Shown here: positions 41,140 through 50,167 of the stretch, piece by piece
How the letters are laid out: the number at the start of each line of letters is the position of its first letter
Position numbering within the stretch: the stretch's first letter is position 1
NCBI RefSeq assembly: GCF_000264995.1
Contig: NW_006767441.1
Location: forward strand, 36,227 to 100,226
DNA length: 64,000 nt
Direction of reading: 5' to 3'
Source: Punctularia strigosozonata HHB-11173 SS5
Lineage: Eukaryota > Basidiomycota > Agaricomycetes > Corticiales > Punctulariaceae
Made by a program: the position numbers and the translations under genes
The notes under the pieces: generated by a model
What the model saw: the letters and a program-made list of their open reading frames with translations, nothing else
Databases searched by the model: none
What the model was told of the DNA's origin: nothing

Positions 41140-44028
41140 TTATAGGAGTCCAACAAAATCGATCTCACCCTCCTTTACGTCCAGCCCTCCCCGAAGTTGA
41201 CTGGTCGTGCCCGCGAGCCAGTCTGCATCGTACATCGCCTTGGGCAACGCAGGTACTGGTGACCGGGTCGACTGCAACGAAGCTCCATACGGTCCCAACG
41301 CTAGAACTCGGTCGGAGCGCGCTCGTGCCGCTGGTTGAGATCCTCTAGAACTCAGGATATCGTTCCTCCCTGTGTCGATTACTTCCATTATCAAGTCCAC
41401 CTCTTGCCGCTGCCACGCCAATGCATGAGTTCTGTGACGGACAGATGTCGATTCAGTGTCGGTTTCGTCGGAACTCATCCCGTCTTCAGTGAGTAGTGCC
41501 AGGACTTTTCGCCTCTTGTTCCACTTGTCAACCTCGGATGGAGACGTCGCCTTCTTCGCCTTCACATCGCAAACATCTAGACGACGGATATATCGCTGCC
41601 AAAATAGGTGAGCAACTCGTCGAGAATTTAGATTGAAAGCTTACACGATGCTTTCGCGACCGTTTCCGTGCCTGTTGCTCCAACTTAGTCTCCTTGTCAT
41701 TCATACGCAAAGCGACCTCTTCTCCACGCTCTGGGCACACGCGGCCGGTCCCAACATCCGTTACCATCTTTGGCAGGCAGTCCACCCAGGAACTGCGGAG
41801 TCTCGTCCAGATCTCCCAGACGAGATCCTCCCAATATAAGAAGCTTGCTGGCGGCACCCGCTCAATCTTCCGGTTGCTGTTCATGAATACGAACCCATGC
41901 TCTTCGCCCTGCAGCTTGAACATTTTCTGGGCAAACATAGCCACAATATAGCGATTCCAGCGATTGTCGGTAGGCGCGATCAAAGAAAAGCGCACGTCTT
42001 GGTGATCTGGTCCAACAGCAAGCGACCCTGCGTTGAAAGCAGCGACATCCTCTTCGTCAGCCTCCTTAGCCTTCATGGTGATCTCCTTCTGGTCTCTGAT
42101 CCCCAACACTCCGTAGAGCACCAGGCGCGCTTCCTCCTGGTAAAATGCTTCAATTATCGCGCTGGAGGCGACCTTATAGCGACATACCAATTGCACATTG
42201 CGATAAGCCCCAGCAAATTTGGCTTTCTCATCCTTTAGTTCCCTCAGGGTCTTCTTCTCGCCCGCGGATTTCCTCCCCTTGCCTATTGTTCTAAACATGC
42301 TCGGGGGACTGAGTAGAAGGCGGGCATTGACGTCAGACTGCGTTGGGGATAGTCCTGTAGCGGGACCGGGGAGCGACCCTCCGGCGGAGACCGGAGCCAT
42401 TGGAGCTGTTGGTGTATCCACATTGGTCACATTAGACGCCTCCGCCTCGTTGGAGACCGGAGCCATTGGTGTTGCTGGTGTGTCTGCATTGGTCACATCG
42501 GACGCCGACACATCGTTGGACCCGGTTGCTTCATTTGATGGCGGCTGGTCGGTTGATGTCATCTGCTTTGGCGCCGGCGGCGTGCTGCTCCCAAAACGGA
42601 TTTGCTATGACACTAATCAGCGAAAGATCACGGCAAAACGCGTACGTGTTTACCTCGAATTGGCGCGTAAATCTTTTCTCTAAAGCTGTCATTGCAGCAT
42701 ATAGTTCAGCGTGGCTGGCCTCGAGCCTGTTCTTCTCGCTAGTCAAATTCTACGAGCCCATCAGCGTCATCGATCATTCAGCAACAGATTCTTCTCACTT
42801 CAAACCTCTCCTCGAACTCCTGGTTCTGAGCCTGCTTCCTCATCAGCGTCATCGATGGCTCTAGGCATCGACATCTTACCTCAATCTTTTCCTCGAACTG
42901 TTGGCTTCGGTCCTGACACCGCGCCGGCATTGCTCGTCAGCGTACTCTGATTGGCTGAGTACACAATGGACATACCGTCATCGTTTCATTGAACTGTTCC
43001 CGCTCGGCCCTCGCTTGATCTTGCTCGCGTTTCAAATCAGCCTCAAGCAGTTTGATCGAGGCATCTCGCGTCTTTATTTCTTCCTCTAATCGTCGCTGAT
43101 CTTGTTCGAGCCGTGATATGGAATGCTCCCGTTCTCTCTCCCGCCACTCGAGCTGCTGCACGCGCGCAGTCCCGGAGTTGAGCTTCGCCCTGAGCTCTCC
43201 ATTGGTCCTCCTCTCATCTTGAAGCGATTTGTTCAAATCCGTCACAAACGCCTCGGCGGAGGCGACGCGAGCTGCAAAGTTGATCTCGAGCGTCTCCCTC
43301 AATCTCCTCTCCTCCTGGAGCTCCTGCTGCAGGCCATTTGCCGTGGCCGCAACCCCCTCGGCGGCAGTAATGCGAGCCGAGAAGTCGCTCACAAGCATCC
43401 CCCTCAATCTCTCCTCCTCCTGGAGCTGCTGCTGCAGGCTATTTGTAGCGGTATCGCTACTGACACGAAAACGCTTCATAGCGTCGCACTCCTCCGAGAG
43501 TTGAACCAGCTGCTGTTGGCTATCAGACTGTGCCACCCGCAGGGCCTCAAGCTGATTCGCCAGCTCCACATTGCGGCGGTGGGCAATCCTGGATGCTACG
43601 ACGGCCCTGTCGTTCTTTTCCTCCATTCGGACAAATAACCGAGTCGGGCTGGGACGAAAATAGGTGGGCGCATTGTTCAGTCGCCTCATCTTTGCGGCAG
43701 CAGTATTGACCTGGTACTGGGTTGGCGGGACAACCAGCATCTGGCTGACGGCATTGTTGTCATCGTCGTCGGGTCCCGCCATTTCGGCTTCAGCAATGGC
43801 CAGCATGCCAGAATTATCGCTTGGTCCCGCCATCTTGATGGCCAGCGCAGGAGGCCTCCCGGCGAGAGCGGACATCTCGCCTGACGGTCCTGGTCCCGGG
43901 TGCGAGAAGCTGAAGTCCGCCGAAGGCATTGCTCCTGGCATCTGCCAAGCCGGCTCCGAAAGCGGAAGCCCTGCAAGCGGCTCACGCGACACGAACTCGG
44001 AGGACTCTTCGCGGGTCCGTTTCTTCAT
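41140..44028 (-). CDS. Orphan coiled-coil protein with GMSSDE C-terminal domain
   Basis: One gene fitted over about eight exons from ATG at 44,028. Exon 1 (to about 42,980) has a Pro/Ala-rich N-terminus and a long coiled coil. It contains two close copies of a 35-residue unit (SLQQQLQEEERLRGMLVSDF; GLQQELQEERRLRETLEINF) and part of a third. Small exons follow that end in the same way (QQFEEKIE, QNQEFEERFE, KRFTRQFE) and are split by introns of about 40-60 bases, two of which share the word ATCGATGACGCTGATG. Then come a Thr/Pro/Ala repeat (TNADTPATPMAPVSNEAEAS), GKGRKSAGEKKTLRELKDEK, and a conserved C-terminal part: KRRKVLALLTEDGMSSDETD, LAWQRQEVDLIMEVID and LPKAMYDADWLAG, ending 41,140. The GMSSDE...W region matches, to my memory, an expanded orphan family of Agaricomycetes. 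Function unknown. Confidence 0.6.
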
Positions 44029-44619
44029 AGTCGACGATCCGCCAGCGGAGGTTTCGACTACAATCTCGCTCTCGCGCTACACCATGTTTTAGACTACAGA
44101 AGCGCTCAATGCCACTGGCACTCACCCACAAAGTACGAGTATATTGAGCTTGCTGCATTGCGCGGAAAATATGTTCGTGGGGGCGTTGAGGTGAGGACGG
44201 ATTCTTGACGTCGGAATCTTTGCTCACAGGGTCTATATTCAGGAGTATCGATTGTTTTCGACTCGAGCGCAACACTCTTGATTGTTTTTCGTCCGAACGT
44301 GCCACATTGATTGTCAGCTATGGTTCTACGGCTCTTGAAAGCTGCCATTGCCATGCCGAGCCTTATTGTCAAACTACGGTGACCGTTCCGTCTTCGTAAT
44401 GAGACCGTGGGATTGTGGCGTCATCAAGGAATGAATCGGCGGTGAGCACCAGGTTTCTTTTTGTCTTTTTGTCATAGTTTTTGATATTCGGTGCTTTCTT
44501 TTGTGTATCAGCGGATTCAAATATACCTCCGTGTACCGTGCTGGTCCTCATCGCGTTGAACGCCCTCACCCTCACATCCCTTCAAAGTGTTGAACGCTCA
44601 TTTTTCTACTCTATCAAAT
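44029..44619. other. Divergent promoter region
   Basis: About 590 bases between the divergently read coiled-coil gene and the RING gene. No repeat or conserved site was recognised. Short open frames on both strands lack motifs. Both promoters should lie here. Confidence 0.4.
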
Positions 44620-45945
44620 ATGCCCGTCGTCCGCCAGAGTCGAGCTCGAACGCCCCAACCGGTTGGCGGCATTACTCGCCCTACTCGCCGTCGTCGCGGT
44701 GCTTCTCCTGGTAGGGCGGTTACCCGTCCCCTTACCCGGTCTATGGCTACCCGGTCGGTTATCTCGATCTCCGACGACGAAGTTCAACCTACTATGAGCT
44801 CCACCAAGCCGGACGATGTCATCAGCATCTCTTCTTCTTCTGATGAGTACCATTCTTTCTCCTCTTGGGTCTCCTCCGGGCTCAGCAATGCGGTATGTGA
44901 TATTTACTGCGCGGTCTTTTCGTTGGTTGACATGTTAGCAATAAGGATACTGGTGCACGCGGGACCAAGGTTACAACCTCGCGCAGTGTCAAGGCTACGA
45001 GCTCGCGTCCAAGCAAGGCTATGGCCTCGCGCCCGAACAAGGCTACAAGCTCCACCCAAGAGACTCGTGACGCTCGCGTGGTAAATTCTTGTCTACTACC
45101 ACCTGGCAACCTATCCGCTGACTTGTACGTAGGTGCTGCCGCTTTGCACAGCAGACTTCGAGGGTATGAGCGCCCGGGTCAAGGCAGCCATGGACGAAGC
45201 TGCTGAAGCCAAGAAAATAGCGGCGACCGCACAGGAAGAGACTACCAGGGCAAAGCAAGACACCACCATGGCCCAAATTGCGCTGTTACGAGTGCAGGAT
45301 GAATTGATGCAGGCCCGTCAGCTCCTGCAACCCATTGAACACACCCTCGAACAGATCGAGGATGACCTGGAATGCCAGGTTTGCATCCAGCGGATCAGAA
45401 ATCCCGTCAAGTGAGTCGCGCTTCGTAAATGAATTCACAAGCTCACATCCTTTTCAGCCTGGAGTGTGGTCACACTTTTTGTCGAGGCTGCGTGGCCGAG
45501 TGGTTCAATGGGATCCTGGTGCAATACCGCGAGGATCGCGCCAGACCCTTCTACCAACCAACACGAATCCGTCCGCTCCGATCGAACGATATCGTTGCTC
45601 TTCCCACAATTCTTCGGCCTATAGCGCACGATGTTCAATCCGATATGCTGTTCTCGCCATCACTTCGGACTGTCTTGGCCACGGTAATGCATCTTCAAGC
45701 ATTACCACCGTACACCTGTCCTATGTGTCGTCATCCAGTCAGTGCATTTCGCTTCGGATGAGACCTTTCTTAATGCTCTCAATTTGCAGGTAATCACGCG
45801 GCCTAATCCAAACTACACCATAGGCGCGATTCTTAGGCGGCTCCCCAATGCGCAATACGACATTCTGGATGAATCGGAGGAGGATTGGCACAACGAGCAT
45901 CACGATCCACTCATTGATTATTTTCCAAAACCCCTGCAATCCTAA
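44620..45945 (+). CDS. RING-finger protein with coiled coil
   Basis: Putative E3 ubiquitin ligase. ATG at 44,620 opens a basic, Ser/Arg-rich N-terminus (MPVVRQSRARTPQPVGG) with ISISDDE and ISISSSSDE tracts, which resemble SUMO-interacting motifs. After an intron (GTATGTGATA...TGTTAG) comes a basic repeat (KATSSRPSKAMASRPNKATS). Then a coiled coil (MDEAAEAKKIAATAQEETTR ... MQARQLLQPIEHTLEQIEDD) and the RING: CQVC at the exon end, then across an intron LECGHTFCRGCVAEWF, and CPMCRHP after an unusually long loop of about 55 residues. A last intron (GTCAGTGC...TTGCAG) leads to ITRPNPNYTIGAILRRLPNA, stop 45,945. Coiled coil before RING suggests a homo-oligomer. Substrate unknown; SUMO-targeted activity would be a guess. 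Confidence 0.75.
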
Positions 45946-46335
45946 TGATGAGCCTCGCACACTGTGTCTATGAGATTGTATTACATTAGCTTGTACCTCG
46001 TAATTCATGTCGTTACATTAGTTTATACCTAGGCCTTGTAATCATACCACCCTCCAAAATCGTGAGAACCGGTGAACAAATTGCTCACCCGAATCATGCA
46101 TCCGTGACTCACGTCCATCAACTGCTTATTGTCTTCGCCTTATTCTTTCATGGGTTGCGAGGTGTTGACCTCGACCTCTCAGACGTCTCTTCATTCTTTT
46201 CGTGAGGTGGTGACCTTGCGCTGAGACATATCTAATTGTCTTGCGGATCACCTAATTGTCTTTCGTGCCCTGGCAACGGTATTTGTCTCGGTATGGATAA
46301 AATACGTTCGACGACCCTCGTTCCCCAACCTAGAC
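45946..46335. other. Intergenic, possible promoter
   Basis: About 390 bases. An AT-rich TGGATAAAATACG near 46,291-46,303 could serve as a core promoter about 35 bases before the next start. Two similar words GAGGTGKTGACCT near 46,159 and 46,203 form a small direct repeat. Nothing else is recognised. Confidence 0.35.
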
Positions 46336-47473
46336 ATGACCACCCCATCTCCAGACTCTGCCCGTCGAGGAGCGTACTTTGTACCTCTGGCGCTTCCACC
46401 GCGTCAGCTCATGCTCAGCTTACACCGTGATCTCTCATTGCTCCTGGCTAGCGACCCCGTCTCGTACACTGTCCCGCTTGTGCTGCCATATCGCTCTCGT
46501 GCTCATGAGGCGCGGATCGCGACCCGCCCATACCCTCGTCCTTCCGAGGGTCTTAGTACCGCACGTTCAACTACCCCCAGCCGAGAACCGACTCCCGGCA
46601 CCATGAGGATGCCTTCTGCTGGGTCCGCGAGGGCAGCTACTCCTGGTCCTGCGAGGGCTGGCACTCCTGATCCCGCAAGGGCAGGCACTCCTCGTCCCGC
46701 GAGGGCTGGCACTCCTGGCCCCGCGATGGCAGCTCCTCCTGGCCCCGTTGTGGCACCTACTCATAATTTGCTGAGGTCGTCGACTCCAAGGCAGTCGTCG
46801 ACATCCCGCACAGTATCGCCTGGTTCAACTCGCAACTCAGTAGAACCCGAGGACAGCGAGGATAGCTCTGAATTATCCTCCGCATCCCCTTCCCGAGAAT
46901 CCACACCTGTGACATCTCGTCGCGTCGAATTTGCAACATCTGTCCCAAGACACGATCTAGTGCCCAGGCCTGTTGGGAGCGCTGGTCGTCCCCGTAGCGG
47001 CGGCTACACACTTCGCACCAAGATGGGCCTCAAAAATAAGGCTTACGTGTCAGTTCAGGTAAGTATTCTACCAACTTGCCTGCACGTCGCCGTTCTGAAA
47101 TTGCCCGAAGCGTGATGTCAACAAAGTTGTTTCGCAATGGCTCCACCACTCGCAAACTGTCTCGAAGCAACCACCAGGAGCGGTCGAGCGCGCCAAACAA
47201 CTGGTAGGCAGTTTTTTCCGTACATACTATGTCCTACATCACTCATGGCCTGCAGCTTGTGCAGAAGTATCCGGAGTTCGTCAACAAGTACGAGGATGCT
47301 TGGCCGCTTGACGATTTGATCGCGAAGAGGCTTGCGTACACTGCTCGGGAAATCAAGAAGGGGATCAGCAAGCCGCAGGATGCGGCGTTCCACGACAATA
47401 TGAAGGTTAGATTTACGTCCTACGACCAACTCACCATCTGATCATTACTTAGTCCCTTCCGCCCCCTTCATGA
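46336..47473 (+). CDS. Orphan protein with Ala/Thr/Pro repeats and EDAWPLDD motif
   Basis: ATG at 46,336 (MTTPSPDSARRGAYFVPLAL) opens a first exon with a nine- or ten-residue tandem repeat (GPARAGTPDPARAGTPRPAR) at about 46,610-46,760. A Ser/Thr/Pro-rich part follows, then RSGGYTLRTKMGLKNKAYVS. Three introns are fitted: GTAAGTATTC...AACAAAG, GTAGGCAG...CTGCAG and GTTAGATTT...ACTTAG. The later exons read VVSQWLHHSQTVSKQPPGAV, LVQKYPEFVNKYEDAWPLDD and LIAKRLAYTAREIKKG, ending NMKSLPPPS at 47,473. The helical C-terminal block resembles that of the small protein at 39,976-40,512. It may be a DNA- or protein-binding module of an expanded orphan family. Function unknown. Confidence 0.55.
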
Positions 47474-47784
47474 TATGTTGCTTACGGCTGCCATGTTGCC
47501 ATCGCGAATCTCTACTTTGTAATATACATGTTATACATAACGAATGCACAATGGTCTGGATTCATCACGAGAGAGCTCAGTGTCCGTGAGAGATAGCGAC
47601 CGTGTCCGTGCGGTGTTCGCACTAACGTACAAGAGCTCACAAAAAGATATCGTTTCATTGCAATTGCGTGCAGATGAAGATAACAGTACGATGGTCACAA
47701 AAAACTGAGATACAATAGAGAAGGGATCACAATAAGGCCTTCTCTCGGCGACAAAAACGGTGTTGACTGTGATCGCTAGGGATC
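47474..47784. other. Spacer, 5' end of the next gene unresolved
   Basis: About 310 bases with no clear first exon for the WD40-like gene that follows. The frame of that gene opens near 47,785 without an ATG. A plausible upstream ATG and splice could not be decided. Confidence 0.3.
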
Positions 47785-49404
47785 GTGACAACGAAGATAC
47801 AATTGGGCGTACAATTGCGAAAGCATTTAAAAGAGCCAACGGTGGATGTAACGGTCAAAAACATCCCACTTGCGCAAATTCCACCAATGCTAAGCTCAAG
47901 AACCTGGTCCCGAGGTCGATATCAATGCGCCGGGCGCATTCCGACACCTCATATTCCAACGTATGCTCTTGCATTCTCGCCGGATGGCACTTTGCTGGCG
48001 CGTGGGGGTAAGCGAAGGACTGTTTTTCAGGCATGTTCGCTGAAAATCGACTTAGGTGAAGCAGGTCTCGATCTCAACGACACGCGCACCTTGAAACCGA
48101 TCAGCACAGGCAAGCCCCACACGGTTCCACCAAGTATTTATGGATCCGTTGTGGTGCTTAAATGGGCATCCATGGAAGGCCAATTTGACATGTTGTTCAT
48201 TGGCACGAAGCATGGCTTCGTCTTTATCTGGCAGAAGAATGATGTAAGTCTTGTGTATTCAGTGGTAGTCGGGTGCTCTTACCGTCGCAAAAGAACAATT
48301 TTAGAGAGTGTCACGCGTTCCGGGTGCCCGAGGGCGGCGAGATACTCTCGTTGGCGGTCCAGGTCAACCCTGATCGAGTCCGACTTGCAGTTGGCACGAT
48401 CCACTGCATTCTTGCATGCTACGACGTCCTTCCAAACCGCCTTTGGAACGACTGGTACGAGAGGCTGGCCAAGATCGAGCCTAGAAACATCGAGTTCACG
48501 TCGAACAGAAAGGATATCACGGTCTTCTCCACGTTCTCTGGCCAGATGTATGTGATAGTGTCTCGTTCTCGAAGTAGTGCTGACACTCGCTAGACACACG
48601 TTTTCCAGGAGGGAACGGACGCTGGAGCATGGGCCAAGCCTTGCTCAGCTCATGTGAGTGACCATCAATGAGGATATGATTTTTGACCAAGCACCACAAT
48701 AGCGGCTACGCCACCATGGGCAAGGACAGGGAAGTCGTCATCGACAACACAAACAACTTCAGCCTACACAATAGCGAAACGGGAGCCCTAGTCGCTATGT
48801 TTGGTGCCGGGTCCAAGATATCGGCTGTCCCTAAGCACGTCATGTTTGGCGAAGACGGAGAGATCGTCGTAGCGGGGAGCGACACTGGATGTGCTTATGT
48901 CTTTCAAAAGGCAGGTGGTGGGCCCGAGCAGATTTTAATGAATGCGTCAGATGGCTATACACAAATCGTCGCGGTAAGCTCACACAGAAGATTGTTCAAC
49001 GGTGAAGGACGCACGATGTTGATCCCTCTTGGCAGACATCTAGTACCGCCTCGGCGAACTACATAGCATGCGCCACATCCTCGACGACGGGTGTCGGAGC
49101 AGTATCCGTATGGACGTGCAAACGGGTTATTGAGGGATCCGCGACCTTGCCAAACTCGACAGCTGGAACTGACTTGCCAGGACAGCTCTGGAAGTTATTG
49201 CAACAAATCTGGCAGAGGTTCAAAGGCGGCCTTGCCTGGTTATCAAACCTCGTGCAGCGCAGCCTCGTCTGGCTCGCAAAGCTAGTGATGACTGTTTCTG
49301 TCATACTACTGCTCGTTCTAGTGGTCGCGCCTTTCCTGTGGTCAATGGTGGAGGTAAGCATTGGACACATTCACAACCATGATGCTGCTTACCATTAGAA
49401 GTAG
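47785..49404 (+). CDS. WD40-like propeller protein with C-terminal membrane anchor
   Basis: Exons with WD40-type character: YALAFSPDGTLLARG; after an intron (47,9xx-48,054, ending GACTTAG) VVVLKWASMEGQFDMLFIGT and KHGFVFIWQKND; then FRVPEGGEILSLAVQVNPDR, VRLAVGTIHCILACYDVLPN and RNIEFTSNRKDITVF. The last part reads SGYATMGKDREVVIDNTNNF, then HVMFGEDGEIVVAGSDTGCA and YVFQKAGGG. The end carries an amphipathic stretch and a strong membrane helix (LVMTVSVILLLVLVVAPFLW) shortly before the stop at 49,404. This order (FGT..GF..WQ, ATMGK..., VAGSDTG..YVF) matches an expanded Agaricomycete family of WD40-like tail-anchored proteins as I recall it. The 5' end is unresolved; the copy may be truncated. 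Confidence 0.55.
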
Positions 49405-50167
49405 GACGACGTTCCTGAAGCTTGGATGTATGCAAAAGGTTACTGGTATTTGGCAGTCCGGCCCGCGATCGTCAGCCACAGAAAGTGCATCGCAGAGTTG
49501 TACGGATTTGCATAATGATAATGTGGTGATTGCTTCGCAACATGAGATGTGCCGAAATTACAGTTCCTGCAGGAAGCTCTGTATCCCGGAGGTAAGAATG
49601 TTACGGCGCTGACAAGCTTGACCAGGGGATCGCCGATATGGCCCAAGGCGAGACGGTGTTCGGACAAGGGAGACAGAGATGAACCAGCGAGGTGGCGCGT
49701 GAAGTAGACAATAAACGGTCACCACCGCAGAGTACGCCGGTACTGTAATGCTCACAGTTCTTTCACGGTCAACCCAACCTTAAAATTCATCGACTCTCTT
49801 TCCTGCTTCTCCGTCCCCAGTCGCTCACTCTTCTTTCACTCTCACTCGTCTCGCTACCGTCTCCGTAAGATTTCTCTCAGTTCCGTATCAACCTCTTCAA
49901 GTGCCTGCCTCGGTGGTGACCGCTGGCTTCGCCTTGGACGTGTCGTCTGCTCCCCCCGCTATCTTGCTTTCCAGCTCTACCACGGTGGTGACCGCTGCTT
50001 TCTAGCTCCGCTGTTCTAGCTTTCGACCCGTTTTCAGTCTTCTTGTCCCTGTCGGCTACCCCAAGTCCTGACTGCTCATCGGACAATCCCGGCCCCCTCC
50101 CGTACGCCGCACCCTACTCATTCTATTGTCTGTCGACTAATGTGCCCATTAGGTTCCCTGCTTCAAT
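49405..50167. other. Intergenic, CT-rich leader before the next gene
   Basis: About 760 bases. From 49,770 to 50,160 the plus strand is pyrimidine-rich with repeated TCTCACTC/GTGGTGACCGCTG words (GGTGGTGACCGCTGSCTT at 49,912 and 49,986), a typical 5' leader and promoter composition in fungi. No gene is recognised. Confidence 0.4.

Noticed and set aside
47531-47839. Minus-strand open frame of about 100 codons upstream of the WD40-like gene
   Set aside because: No motif, overlaps the likely 5' region of the plus-strand gene, and has no plausible splice or start context.
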